Assembly: GCA_004835665.1 (NCBI GenBank)
Contig: RBKR01000009.1
Location: 124,001 to 188,000, forward strand
From: Phoma sp. XZ068
Lineage: Eukaryota > Ascomycota > Dothideomycetes > Pleosporales > Didymellaceae
Direction of reading: 5' to 3'
Length of the DNA stretch: 64,000 bases
The notes under the pieces were generated by a model. The model was given only the letters and a program-made list of their open reading frames with translations, had not been told where the DNA came from and did not search any database. The translations under genes and the position numbers were made by a program. The number at the start of each line of letters is the position of its first letter. Position 1 is the first letter of the stretch. This document shows, in pieces, positions 32,044 to 44,976 of the stretch.

Positions 32044-34196
32044 CTAGACAAGATGGATTAACTCGTCCTTCCAGTCTTTCAGAACGTGTTCGATGATTCC
32101 AAGTTTGGGCCACTTTGCGGAAAGTCGTTCCTCCAAAAACACCCTCCAGCGTAGGGTTGCCTTGCCACACCCGATGCGAATATACGCCGAAGGATCACGC
32201 GGTGATCTAAGTAGGGCAAGGGAGACGACTTGTTCTCCACTCCGCGTGTCAGTAATTTCCTGCCTATTATCGTAGCTAGTGTAGTCATTGTACACTGTGG
32301 TGTACAGCAGCATGTAGGTGACTTCCGTATTTTTGAGCGTTTCATCAACCCCAATGAGGTCGCTGAAGTAATGGACGTCAGTGTCAAAATTTTCCTGATC
32401 AATGCCATTGCCGTCCCAAAACGAACGTAGAAAATTCCCACGGAAGTTGTCGCAAACTGCTTCGCGGCTATAGGTCACGCTATAGTGTTGTTGTATGTAT
32501 TTTGGTCTGGATGACGAGCGTATAGGATTTCAGTACTGAAACGTACGGCTGACGTTCCCACTCAATGCTCGAGGCATCAGTAAAGGATACCATTGGAGCC
32601 TGGGGAGTCAAGTAGAACGGGCCTTTAATCTCGCCTGGATCCGAAATCCATGTCCAGGTAGGAAGTCCAGGGATTCTGGGGCCCCGTGGTTTCTCGCAGC
32701 GCCAGGATAGATCTAATGGGAGAGTGCTTTTCCAAAGCCCAAGTAAATGTGTGTCGTGGAGCTTCTGTTCGAAATGTTGGATGATACCAGCCAGCGCGGG
32801 TACTTTATCAGATATCTTAGTGAAGCGCCTCTGCGAGTAATTCTGAACTAAACGCCACCAAACACGATGATCATCTTCAATTGATTCCATAGGAAACCAA
32901 GTCGTTCTAGATCGCTAGTGAGATATTTGGAGCTCCTCTGAGCAGAAATGTTGGCATCCTCATAATCGAATTGAGCGTGGCATTGCCAGAGCATGTGCTG
33001 AGTCGTCATGTGTATAATGTGACGTGACAAACAGGCCCCCTGAAGGGCCCATCCGCGGGTGTGAAGTGGCAGTCCTTCCTCTGTGTACCGCCATGATGTG
33101 TGTATCTGTTTGAGCTTGACCTGATAGCTTGTACTCGAGCGAAGCGGATATTTGTACGCAGTAGAGCTGGTGCTAGCTTTGCCCTGAATGATATTCAATT
33201 GCCAAGGGTCCAAGTCGCACCCTCCTTCGCAATTCTCTGACGTTGTTGCAGATATTGTCAAAAATGAGTTCTCGTAGATAGCGGCCATGTTAGCAGCTTC
33301 GAATTCCCAGTCTTCTGTATCATCCTGGATGATACACAAGCTGTCGATCCAGAGAAAGGTCCTGCCAATGCGGTGAGTAATCATCAAGGCATCTCGAAAC
33401 GTCTTGGGGAGGTCTTTAAGAAGAATTTGTGCGCTGTGCATCTCTAAATTATCTGAGGTAGTTTTGAGCGGACGGGGACCGTCCGCAGGACCCCAACAGT
33501 GACTTAATGTAACATACTCTGGCCGAGGATCGCACCAGTGTATAGTGTCGACCAGAAGCACGCATCCTGAGGAATTCAGGCTCTTGAGATCGAGGAGTCG
33601 ACGTGGATATCCTGGTGTTGTTATATCGAAACAACTCTTGTGAGATCCATTCTTTTCGGACAGGCAATCATTAAGCCATTTATCTATGCTTTGAAACCTC
33701 CTTGTGATGTCCATTGTCCCGGGCTGCCAGTCAGGGCGTGCGTTAAAACGACTCCCCTTGGAGGTATTGTTGGCTATACAAGGTCAGCGCGGAAAGTTGT
33801 GTTGCTCCAGAACGTACTTTCGACATATGCAATCATCCATTGACATATCTGTTTCAAGACTGTCTCACCAGTAGCATGAACGTGACTCAAGCCAGAATGC
33901 TTAAATAAGTTGCCCGAATCTTGAAGTGTGGTGGAGGTACGGAAGAGATATATGGTAAGCAGTTCAAAACCGTCATGTTGTGTGTGGAGAACGAACATGC
34001 AGCACGTGCCAGGGTCATATTTTACACGCTCCTGTGAGAGTACTTCGGAGAAAGCCTTACAGAAGGGACACTCCTGTGTTCGTTTCGGGCAAAGAACACC
34101 TGCCAGTGGTCGATAATACTTATGGTCCCGGAGTAGCGTCCCCTCCCAGAACACCAGACCGGAACAGAATGCGCAAAGATTTGGGGTAGCCATCAT
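32044..34196 (-). pseudogene. HET-domain (heterokaryon incompatibility) gene with a frameshift
   Basis: Deduced minus-strand exons are 33818-34196, 32547-33773 and 32044-32479, with introns 33774-33817 and 32480-32546. The N-terminal exon has Cys-rich CAFCSG and CPFC pairs. The HET core is clear: YVTLSHCWGPADG, LPKTFRDALMITHRIG, FLWIDSLCIIQDDTEDW, NMAAIYENSFLTISATTS, then TRGWALQGACLSRHIIHMT. Near 32895-32925 the frame must shift by one base to continue into VWWRLVQNYSQRRFTKISDKVPALAGI, the next conserved HET-protein block. No GT donor exists in the roughly 90 bases before the break, so splicing does not explain it. Either a one-base deletion has inactivated the gene or the assembly has an error. 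Intact, it would be about 680 residues. HET domains trigger death on fusion of unlike individuals in characterised cases; no allelic partner is evident. Confidence 0.75.
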
Positions 34197-35190
34197 GGAT
34201 GACCACGATCAGGCCGAGGACGTGCAACGTCAGGGTAGCTGGACACGCTAGACACTTTGTAATGGACCGTATATGCTTGTTTGCGCAGTAGGAGATTGCT
34301 TTCAGCTGCCAGCGTCATAAGGACAGCCATAAACCATACAAAAGAAAAAGTATTCCATATAATCGGGCGCAGTGAAAGAAAAACAAGCCTTATCTGTGTA
34401 AGGCGGGGTCGGCCTTGCATACTCCGGTGAGCAGGTATCTGCATGCACCTGCCTCCGCCTCAGCCTCGTACGCAGCAACAACGACACGGGTTGTATACAA
34501 AACAGGATAACCATAAGCAACGAAGCTTGTAATCGAAAATGAAGGTAGTTGGGATTTTTCCCGCCCGGGGGTATCTTACACTAAAACTTCTTCTCTATAT
34601 AAATATGTACAGGTAGTTTTCCTCTTAATTAATAGTAGATTAGAATTAGATTATATAAAAAAAAAAAAAAAAGTAAAGTGTCCTATTCTTAATAGTGTTA
34701 TCTATAAAACCTTAGATTCTAATAGTAATCTACGTGGTAGTTATAGAGGTGCAAGGCTATATATAGGGATTATCTTGGTGAGGAAGTGGGCGGAAAGTAC
34801 CCCCCCGGGCGGAAAGTACCCCCGGGCGGAAAGTACCCCAACTAGCTTAAATATCCCGTTCAAGAGCCCATTTCATGTATCGGAAAGCCTACGGAACATC
34901 GCCTTGTTCTGCAATACAAATCACCTCCGCCATGATAGAGTGACTAAGGCTTCCTACCCAATACGCCATTGCAAGAGTAATATTTGTTCTTAGCATGAAT
35001 TCAGTGATTCAAAGCGTTGTTAAAACAAGGTTCATTCGTACCCTACCAATGCAAGCCCAGAATACAGGGTATCATATGACATCTGACGCCTATTACCTGT
35101 ATATGCATCTAACCCATTACGCCGCCCGCAGACCACCAAGTGCTAGATCTCAACTCCCGCGTATCAATACAAATCAATCCCACAACATGC
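34197..35190. other. AT-rich spacer with repeat element
   Basis: It contains the candidate miniature element at 34561-34839 (separate entry), including a 16-base A run at 34657-34672. The remainder has no recognisable gene. Its right end is the 3' flank of the Hir3 gene. Confidence 0.5.
34561..34839. mobile_element. Candidate miniature inverted-repeat element with GC-rich ends
   Basis: Three tandem copies of the 17-bp word gggcggaaagtaccccc lie at 34788-34839 (first copy slightly lengthened, third ending in cccca). A perfect 13-bp inverted match to the copy junction, ccgcccgggggta, lies at 34561-34573 against tacccccgggcgg at 34817-34829. The interior is very AT-rich with no ORF. This is the layout of a non-autonomous DNA element, but target-site duplications were not found and the end points are uncertain. 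Confidence 0.4.
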
Positions 35191-38100
35191 TCACGGTTTG
35201 CCGGCCTCCTTCTGGGTATCGATGTCCATCTTATCCCCCTTCACATCGTCACCCCTCGCCGACGCAGCCATTCCAAATGGCATGCTTGAGCTCGCTCGCT
35301 CTGCACTTGCACGCCCGGCGAATAGACCTGGGAACATGGGCTTGACGGTTGCGAAACTTGCGCTTCGGCGTTCGTGCTCTTGGACTGCTTGGCCGATCTC
35401 CTGGACTTCGCTTTCGTCTAGCTCACTTAGTTCGCTTTCATCGTCGGCATCGTCATCGTTCTCGTGCGGGGCGTTGTGCTCGGTATCGCCTTCGCCTTCG
35501 CCTTCACCTTCGCCCTCTTGGTCGTCGTTGTCTTGATCGTTTTCGTTTTCGTGATCGGTGTCGTGGGATTGGTCATTGTTCACGCTAGCAGTGGCTGTGC
35601 CGGGAGCGCTGTCAAAGGATGCGGGTGTTGTGAGGAGCGAAGCATTGAGTCCACCGCTAGGTGCGAGACCCGTCTGTTGCTCGGATTTGTCGACCGATTG
35701 ACGTGAGAAGAGAGATGGAATTGTAGCGTTCGTCACAGGAGGAGAGCGGATCGGCATCGACGTGGTCTGCTGTGGTGTACTGGCAACAGCAGGCTTTTGA
35801 ACACATGCTTCGGCTCGCCGCTGGATTTCTCGCTTGCCTACGGCTTTGGCCCTGGGCTTAGCAGGTTGCTCTGGTAGCGTAGGCGCTTGAGGCATCGGTG
35901 GCGGTTGTTGCGGGAGGAATGGGTTGGGGTGATACATCGCAAATGGCGTGTTGTGCCCTTCAACCGCGCCATCAACCTGCTGCATTTGCATTAATGATGC
36001 GACAGAGAGAGGATTGGTAGGTTGCTGTGGCGTCATAGTACCCGACTGTCCTGGTTGAGGTGGTGGCGGCTGCTGTTCAGAGGGCAAAGGCGGTAACGTA
36101 GGGCCAATTGTAGTGTACAACATCGCATAACTGTCGCCAATGAGGTCGTCAATCAATGTGGGCTTCATAAGACCGTTGTTAAGGCGCTTGAGCTCGATAG
36201 CATCGCGCAGCACGTCTAGCACAGCGTGCTGTGTAGATGGGCTTTGGCACCATGCTTCCAATCTTGCAGCGAGAGCACTGAAGTCCTCCTGGTTGACTGA
36301 CTTGAACGCCGAGTCTTCCTGACCTTCATGAACATTGCCCATGCGTCGTAGCGACCTCAGGTAGCGCGTGGATAAATCCTTCCAAAGCTCAGTGTGCTGA
36401 AAAAAGTCGGTCTGCTTCCGCCGCACCCGCCGCGCCAGCGCCTCGAAGTTTGCCTTGTCTCCAGTCTTGTCGAGCAAGTCGACGAAGAATTTTGTGTATC
36501 GCAATGTGTACACAAAATGGCGGCCAGGTCGCTCGTATTCCGGTTTCCACACCTGAACAGCCATCGTCTTTGTGAAAATAGTCTGTGTGAGCTCGTGCTT
36601 AGCAGCATGTACTTGAACAAGGTCTTTTCCGTCGTCGTAGAGGATGTGTGCCGATCGTGCTATGATACGGTGATGCCAACTCGACTTGTCTGCCGTCCGC
36701 AAAGCCTTGACGACGGTGATGATGTATCTTTCCCATTCATCTGGATCTCCAGGAGGACCAATGTTCTTCGAGTAGTAACTGTATGATAGGAGCTCCACGC
36801 CTTTCTGGTGATCAATAGCTCGCCGCTGGACGAGCTTATGGACGATTGAGATCAGCTTATAGTGTGGCTCAAGTATTGGCTCACCACTCTTTCCTTTCTT
36901 GTCGGGCAGTCTCTCAATAGCACCTACAACGGGATTGATCACCTCCTCCCAGCTCGGTCCACTTTGAACTGGTGGGGCTGTGCCTGAGGATACAGCTGCC
37001 ACCATGGCATGATGATTCGCAGTCCACATCTTCCAAAGGCTTTTGGCGAGCATGTAGTGATTCCACCACTTGTCCGGATTGTTTTTGATTGCGCGCCTGT
37101 ACAACGTGCTAGCAACTTTCCATGCGGTATAAGGCTGTAGAGGGACAAAGGGTATGTCGCGCTGCGCACCCGATAGCCCAGGGATGTTCACGAACCGTCG
37201 CTCACCGTCTCGCGTCTGAAATGCTTCCATGTCAAATGGCTGACGTGAGGACGCATACATGCGATCGCCGAATTCTGTGTACATCTGCGCAATCTGGGCC
37301 TGATTGCGAGACGAAGCACTGGATTCGCGAACTGCACAAGCCACTGCCATAACATAGCAGTTGATTGCGCCACGTTGAAGATTAGCTAGTTCGATCGTGG
37401 TACTGTTTATCTTGTCGGCATTCCAGGAGACGGCTTCTTCCAGCTGCGTGTCGTATGCTTGTGCAAGGCGATACCACGTTTCCCATCGTTCGGTAGAGTA
37501 TTCGAGGTCCTGCAGGAAAAAAGCTTGTGCGTAATTAAGATCTTCCGTGGGCCCCTGGGTCATACGCTTCTGAGACCGGAATTTACTCAGGGCAATGTTG
37601 CCCATCAGGAAGAACCAGCCCTTCGAAGCAGCGACAGCTTCTTCATCAGGGATGACTCGTGTGACGAGCGACCCGACTCCCTTGAGACAGTTGAAGAGTG
37701 TTGTGGGGTGAATTGGCGACTTGAAATAAGATGTGATGGCCTTGCGATTGAACGTGACGTCGTCATGCTGCTTAGGTCGTCCCAAAGCTGCGTGAACCTT
37801 CTCGATAGTAGCTCTGAGCTCTTGTTTGGTCTTGGGTAGGTCCTTCAGGTCTACCTTGGCAGCTTGAGACATGACGAAGGGGAGGAGGTTGAATGCAGCC
37901 TTCTTGTCAAGGATATCTGGGGTAGAAGAGAAATCCTGGCACTCAAGAGGCTCGATGAACAGCTTGAGTCCGTAAAGATCATGAAGCACCTGGCAAAATT
38001 CAGTATCGCGGCTGTTTGCGTCGATTACGTCGTCCAGGCGCAGGAGTTCGTCTTTGGTCAACCTCAGGAACTGACGACCAGACTGGTGACAGAAGCCACG

Positions 38101-41100
38101 AATTCCAGTGGCGTGGTGAACGTGTCGTAGAAACTCAAACAGATCCTCAGAGGGTGTGGGAAAGTCTTCGGCGTTCTGCGACATGCCTTCTCTGAGCAGA
38201 TAGTACTGCAATGTCCAGAGCCGCAGTTGAATGTCATCAAGCCTAGTCGACATGTTGAGAAATGCTTGATTAGGCAAGCCTTCGATTCTGGGCATCGGCG
38301 TCTTCCCGATGCGAATCAAATCTCGGAACATGTTGGCGGCAGACAGGATATGCAGCAATTTTGCGACCGCGGACATGGACGACTGGACATGTTCGTAGGA
38401 TAAGCAATCAAAGGCTGTGGATTCACCTCGAATGATCTGCACGATCTTGACCACCATCTCGTCAATGACTCGAAAGCGGGTCAACAACTTGATCTGACGC
38501 TCAGCTAGCGACAGTTCCTGGAAGTTCGTTGTCTCAAAATCATCGACAAATGCCTCGATACTCCTCAGATAGCATGAAAGTACCTTGGGAGGGTACTCAA
38601 TCGCGTCGTATGCTTCGCGAAGCCTTTGCCAAAGTGACAACCGCACATTGACATTGGCGGAGTCGAGGAACTTGCGCATCTCGACAACTGGTGATGCCCG
38701 GCCCGGTTCATCATCTGCATCTTGTAAGACTGGAGTGCTTACACGGTTCGAGGTCGCTGGCGATCTGGCGATTTGCGGCGTTGCTTCCTCGTCTCCTGAA
38801 TCTTTATTCGTTGGTTGTGATGCCTCATTCTCCTCTAAGATCGGTTCTAAGCTCTCAATCACCGTAACGGGATCTTTCTCATCGTGGTCGAACACCTTCA
38901 GAAAGAAATCCTTCATACTGATACGCACTAATTCGCGATCAAGAGCGGCTATAGACAGCTCGGGCATGACGGCATTATTCTGTACTTGGATCGTGCGATT
39001 ATCAAGCGCGACAAGAATGGTTTTCAGTTCTGCAATCGCAGATAGCACATGCTCCGGCGGAATGTCGTCCTTGACGCTCATCTGGAACACTGAAGCCCAG
39101 ATGTGACGGACAGAAAGATCGTCCATGCCAACGTCTCGGTTACAGCTACTTCGAAGTTGTATGGCTTCCCGAGCGAGTATAGACCACCGTTCGAGTCGGT
39201 CGCGCTGCAGAGTCCTTGTTGACTCGTCAACTTGACTATGGGGGTGTTTGATCAACGAGTAGATGTCCAGATGAAGCTCGAATAAAGTCTGGACTATCTC
39301 GATCTGAGACTCGTCAAAGTCAGACAAAATATAGCTTTGTGACTGAAGACGACTTTGGAGCATCTGGTTGTCTAGATCACTTATGCGCTCCTGCATACTT
39401 TCGAAGATGTATTCGTCAACGTTGACAATAATCTGCACAATGTTGCGTTTGAGGTCCTCCGCCCATTTGAATCCCAGATAGCTGGGAGAATCATCGTGCG
39501 ATGATTGCTGATCTGCGAAAGTCCCCCGGGAGAGTAGAAACTCCACCCAAGCGAACGCAACCTCCTTGATGGACGACCAGCTCTCGTTGATATTTCGCGC
39601 GAAAGTCCGTAACCCTTGATCTTGTAGTACAGGTTTGGGAGATGATTGACCGGCACCTGACTTTGCATAGCCCAGGAACGCGTTCAGGCCAGCCTCCCGT
39701 GTCACACCGACCAGATCAAATGACTCGCTGCTTAGTAGAACCTGAGCAGCTTTGCTGTTCCCGTTTTGGAGAGCCAGATACATATCGCACGCAGCTTTGT
39801 CGTTATTCTCCGTCGCTGTCGACCCAGGAAGGGCTAGCAACAATGTTCGTAGCTCATTGGGTTGTCCAAGGCCCTCGACGCCCAACCGAGTGTAGATGTC
39901 CTTAACAATCTCAAACAAGCATTGATCTGCGTGAGCGTAGTGCTCCAATTGTCCTTCGAGCAAGCTACTGGGATCCTGTACGACAGTTTCTCCGACTTGA
40001 CCAGTTGCTGTGTTGCGGGTACGGATACGTTTGGCACGACCGCCTTCCGCTGTCTCCGGTAGGCCTGCAGAATCTGTTGAACGTTTGCGCGAAGGAGCTG
40101 GCGCAGCTTCTGTGGGTGCATTTTCACCACCTTGGTGATTATTCACTTGCGCGGAATCGACATCTCCCTCTTCTTGTGCGAGCGTCTCAGTTTCAGCGGC
40201 GGGAGAGGGACGTTCCGCAGTTTGAGGCGGTGAATGCTGATCCTCCATTGGCTCTTCTACAGCAGGTGCTGGTGCTGGTCCCGAGTCAATGTGTTCTGGT
40301 GTCTCGCATTCGGCAGGTATGACGAGTTGTACATTGGAGCCTGGGGTGGTGTTGGCAGTAATCCCCCTCTGTTCGGCTATGAAGTGTTGCAGAATAGCTT
40401 CTCCAACGCTTGACCAATCCCACTTTGGTGGTGCAAGGGCAATGTGGTCAGGCGCGTTTTCCATGACGCGGCCACTATTGATTTCAGCAACATCGGCAGG
40501 CAGTGGTGCGAATGGGTACGGATTCAGACGCTTCTTGAGGGTCTCGGAGAGCTTCTTCCGTTTCATGGTCGACAGCGGTGCTTGCATCAGGGAGACGTTG
40601 TCCTCCAGCTTGCCGACCAGCTCGCGCAGTTGCTGGCCGGCCAGACCCTCTTCAATGCCTGGAAGGCGCAACAAGCTCTCCCACAGTTCGTCGTTGCCGT
40701 CCATGACGGACTCTAGGCAGTACCGTGCCAGGCGCTTGCTGCCGAGCATAGCTGCTACAGAGGCAGCGCGCAGCCACAAATCGAGATCGGTGTCCTCCTT
40801 GTCTAGCGCTTCGGCAAAGTAGTTGAGTGCACCCCTGATGTTGTTCCAGCCCTCGACGTGCGGTATGGCGCCATGCAGGGTGACGCTGTGCTGCATCGAC
40901 TCGAGGAGAAACTGGCCATGGTTCTTGTAGGACAGATGGAGTATCTGGGGGAGTGTGTTTGGAGCGCTGTCGGCGGCGCCTGTTGATTGCGTTGGCCCAG
41001 CTTCGAAGTCGTCTTCTAGAATGGAGTCGAACACCAAGCTCTCGCCAAAGACCTCGTGGCGCTTGTACTCGGAGAGGGATTCGTTGTATTTGAAGATGTC

Positions 41101-41372
41101 CGAGTCGAACAGTTCTTGGTAGGCTGCAGCGGTTTTCTGGAAAGAGCGTGGGCCTTCGGAGTGGTACTTGAGGGCGGTCTGGTAGAGCTTGAGGGCTTCC
41201 TCGATCTGGATCTCTTGGGTGTCGTCGACCTCATCCTCGTCTTCGTGGTCGGACTCGACGTTGAGGGCGTGCCATGCGGAGGCCTTTGAGGCCTTTGGGG
41301 GCTTCGACTGTATGGTGTTAGCGTGGTGCGTCTTTGCATACTGGCCGCATTCACATGCTACAGACATACCAT
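35191..41372 (-). CDS. hir3: HIR histone chaperone complex subunit Hir3 (CABIN1-like)
   Basis: The coding exon 35191-41307 joins, across a 62-bp intron (41308-41369, donor GTATGT, branch GCTAACAC, acceptor ATACAG), to a first exon that is only the ATG at 41370-41372. The product has 2039 residues starting MSKPPKASKASAWHALNVE. The N-terminal block EIQIEEALKLYQTALKYHSEGP with AYQELFDSDIFKYNESLSEYKR matches the TPR-like start I know from fungal Hir3. The middle is helical and repeat-rich. The C-terminus has Pro/Gln-rich stretches, an acidic run (GEGEGEGEGD and DDADDESELSELDESE) and a final MDIDTQKEAGKP. Family knowledge: Hir3 is the scaffold of the HIR complex that deposits H3-H4 outside S phase and represses histone genes. 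It is divergent from a ChAP gene with 385 bp between starts. Many plus-strand ORFs here are shadows. Confidence 0.9.
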
Positions 41373-41757
41373 GGTGGTTGTGTGTTCAAGGCAATCCAGG
41401 GCGCATATCGCCAGTCAGCGGGGACATTGAGGGCGCGGGCTGCAGGCGGGAGAGGATTGCAGCTATGGAGAGGTGCTGCAGTAGCCCGTCTGCAGTGCGG
41501 CGCGTACAGGGTGCAGTGACGTGGAGCGCGTCGCGACAGTGAATGGAGCGGGCTTGGCGCAGCCTTACGCGGAAGCTACGCCCCCAGCTCTCCACCTGGA
41601 CATTGCGAGTGTATCAAGTGAACACGGAACCCTGACACGCATCATTCACCGCGCAGCCCCGGCCGTTCACCCCTCCCGCCCACACTCACCCCCGCCACCC
41701 CTCCGGGCCACCTTCTACGCAGCAACCCGTGCTCTGCTGCGCGGCGCCAATTGAGCC
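41373..41757. promoter_or_regulatory. Divergent promoter between Hir3 and ChAP genes
   Basis: The 385 bp between head-to-head start codons change from GC-rich (Hir3 side) to C-rich (cccctcccgcccacactcacccccgcc) near 41670-41700. No TATA box is evident. A 77-codon ORF at 41521-41754 crosses it and is not credible as a gene. Confidence 0.55.
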
Positions 41758-44022
41758 ATGGTCGCATCCCCGGCGGTACCTGAGTATGCGTGCAAACTCG
41801 CCGGCCGCCAACACGTCGACTGACCCCGCCGTAGAATCTACGAGGATGAGCTGCACTCGGCGATTGAGGCGCGCTCCGAGTCGCTGCAGACGCTGCGCGA
41901 ACTAGGCCCGCCCGACCTCGTCCACCTCATCAAGCAGCCCATCAAGTCGACGACCAAGCAGGTCGGCGTGTACCACCATGTCAGCGGCATCGACGCCTCG
42001 TCCTCGGCCAGCCTGGCCGCCTACATCAACACGCTCACCTACTCGCCCCACGACAAGCAGCACAAGGTCGTGTCTGGGCTGTACTGGTAGGCCACCGCAC
42101 GCCAAGGGACACAGTACTCGCTGACCCGCGCACAGCTGCTACAATGCCTTCTCGCGCCTGGACATGCGCGTGCAGGTCTACATCCCCGGCACCGTGGAGA
42201 GCTACTGCATCGACGAGCGGGGCGACAAGCGCGTAGCGACCGACGACCTGTGGCTGGAGACGTACCTGTGCAGCGTCCTGCGCGCATACTCGTACGCCGA
42301 CGATGGCTCTGGCGACACCATCAAGAAGATTGTCGGCGTGCGCCGCTTTAACCCCGTCACGAGCACCGAGAGCGAGCACAAGTTCTTGGACGCCGCAGAG
42401 CGCCTATTCTTCAGCGGTAAGTGCGCTCAAATACCGAGTACAACATATGCTGACAGCCCACAGGCTGGCAACTGGGCTCTGACCCTGAGATCCAAGTCCC
42501 CAACCTCGTCTCGAACCACCTGACAACGGGACTCCTCAGCTACATCCACACCACAGGGCGATACGCGTCTGGCATCAACCTGTTCGAGAAGCTGCGCACG
42601 CGCGACCCTGAGATCTCGTCCCTTCTTGCGCGCGTATACATACAGGCAGATGAGGAAGTCAAGGCGGTCCAGCTCTTGCACGACGTCATTCAGGAGCTAC
42701 CCATGGACTACTCCCTCCTCGACTGCCAGGCCGAATTCTGCAATACCAAAGGTCGCGGTGATCTTGCGCTGGAGATTGCGAAGAGGAGCGTCGTGTCTGC
42801 ACCCAGCGAGTTCGGTACATGGGCTAGGCTGGCAGAGATCTACGTGAGCCTCGAGCAATGGGATCTGGCCCTCCTGACGCTCAATTCGTGTCCCATGTTC
42901 ACATACCAGGACAAGGATGCGCCACGGATGCCGGAGCCACAGAGAGTCTTCCTACCCATCATGCCCGAGGCCATGTGCGACGAAATCGAAGACAGCAACC
43001 TCGATGACATGGAGATGGTACACCCCACATTGCGCAAGCTCCACGCAGCTGGCTTCAAGGGCACCTTCCTGAAGGCATACATCATCCTGACAGAAATCAC
43101 AAAGAAGATTGGTTGGGATCAGCTGTTGAAGATACGATCGCAGGTCTTCGTCATGGAAGAAGAGTACCGTCACGAGAAGCAAAGTGTCCCAGTCTCACAT
43201 TCGCGCAGCGCCAGCACCACCGCACTCCGCTCACCCACACCATCAGCCCAAGCATCCCCGAACCCTCAAGTCAACGGGAACGCCGAGGACGCCGAGGCAC
43301 CCGAAACGAACGGAGACGGGGAGTCCACGGCAGAAACAGTCGTAGGGGACTCATTACAAGAGCCTGGCCACACCGTCGCCGCCGAAGTCGTCAAGGCAGG
43401 CAGCGAAGACCCACACTCGAACGACGACAGCCCCTCGCAACCAAATTACACACAATTCCAGAACAAGCGCCTTTGCGAACGCTGGCTGGACAACCTCTTC
43501 ATGGTCTTGTACGAGGATCTACGCGTCTACACCATCTGGCGCACCGAAATGGCGCAGTATAGACAACAGCAGCTCCTATACAAGAAGAGCGCTGAGGAGT
43601 GGGAGATCCTTGGCGAGCTGGCGGAGCGACTGCATCACACGGACGAGGCGGTCGAGGCGTACGAGAATTGCCTGCAGATCAAATTCTCACCAAAGGCCAT
43701 GAAGGGAGTACTAAAGCTAGGCGAAGATAAGAGAAACACAAGGGACGTTTGCGCAGCGCTGATCAGGCTCGTCACATGGCAGTATCGATGGTACTCCGAG
43801 GTACGCTCACCCTCTCCCCTATTCCTATTCAAAGCAATACTAACAACCCACCAGTTCTCACCCGCGCTCCTCTACACAATCCGCAAACTCATCGAAGAAG
43901 AAGGCGCCGTCAAAATCAGGAGCATCATCCAAGGCACCAGCCTCCCCCAGCACGTCCTCGATCTCACACATCAGTACGCCGCGCTGTGTGCCGCCTTCCG
44001 CAGCAGCGGGAGCGACGGCTAG
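41758..44022 (+). CDS. Exomer cargo-adaptor, ChAPs family (Bud7/Bch1/Chs6-like)
   Basis: Five exons (41758-41783, 41835-42086, 42136-42416, 42464-43800, 43855-44022) give 687 residues. The first exon is 26 bases. The last intron (43801-43854) is 54 bp with no stop, so it reads through in frame, but GTACGC, TACTAAC and CACCAG mark it clearly. Recognised blocks are LRELGPPDLVHLIKQP, GIDASSSASLAAYINTLTYS, DMRVQVYIPGTVESYC, WLETYLCSVLRAYSYADDG, NLFEKLRTRDPEISSLLARV and NSCPMFTYQDKDAPRMPEPQ, all characteristic of ChAPs proteins. A Ser/Thr/Glu-rich insert lies near residues 390-480. In yeast, ChAPs with Chs5 form exomer, which exports chitin synthase Chs3 and others from the trans-Golgi via Arf1. 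Filamentous fungi usually carry one such gene. Confidence 0.94.
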
Positions 44023-44976
44023 AAGCTGTTGAAGAGTCCGACTAGGTTGTGGCTGGAGCCAGCATCGAAGTGCTGAGCTGAGCTGTTACTCTTGTGGTTG
44101 AAGAAGCAACGAGGAGGGCATTCAGTAGGGCATCATTTTTGCATTGATAGCGAGGGTTGGCGATGCACGTAGCGAAGCGAAGCGACGCACGATAGATGTA
44201 TGAATGAAGCGAGATTGTCATGCAGATCGTTACTTTGTGAAAGTGTAGATGAGTGCTTGTATGCCTTTCGTATAATGGTGTTGTGGATGGCTCTGACTGG
44301 CGACTTTACTTGTCTTGCGAAATTATGCTTACTGGCATCACGGGTTCTGGAAGATATGCATGAGAATAATTTCATTGTTGCTATGTGCATTTTTCAAATT
44401 GGCTTGTTGTTCTTGTGGTTGGGGTTCGGTACTAAATCATGGCATTGTTGAAACGGGCGGAGTTGTTTTTCGAGGTCATAAGAGTACTTCTAATCATCAT
44501 TTGGGTGGCGCATCAAGACGTGATTTGTGCAGATTCATGGCAAAAATGAAGTGTCAAGACAACGAGGTAGGGCTGGGGTAAGTAAGAAAGTAGTGCTTTG
44601 ACAAACGAAAGCGTTAGCAATCACAGGATGATGGCAAAAAACTGACAGCACTTCTGTCGACCATTAGCAGGCACCGGTGGACGCGGTGAAATGGGTATAT
44701 ATTTGCACACGTGCTGTCCATCATCCGCAGCGTGTTTTGCAACCGTTTGATTCGTTTTTATCGTCACAAGAACCTGCGTCACAAAGACGTGCGCCACAAG
44801 GACGTGCAGCCGCTCAGGAGAAGACGCCATTCCATAACCTGCCGGACCCACACTGGAGCCCCGCCATTCTGAATGCCCATGAACACCACTCCATGCTCCG
44901 CGATGCCAGATCCGATCCGAATTTTTCTGCCGCCAAGCTGAATCGCCCGCCTCCTGTTGGAGAAGGGGAGAATAGC
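44023..44976. other. Tail-to-tail spacer, no gene seen
   Basis: It holds the 3' flanks of the ChAP gene and the S16 gene. It is moderately AT-rich. ORFs here are under 90 codons apart from the antisense extension of S16. Confidence 0.5.

Noticed and set aside
32885..32925. Tiny intron GTTTCC...GAAG to explain the HET frame break
   Set aside because: About 25 bases, far below the shortest fungal introns seen here (44 bp), and poor splice signals.
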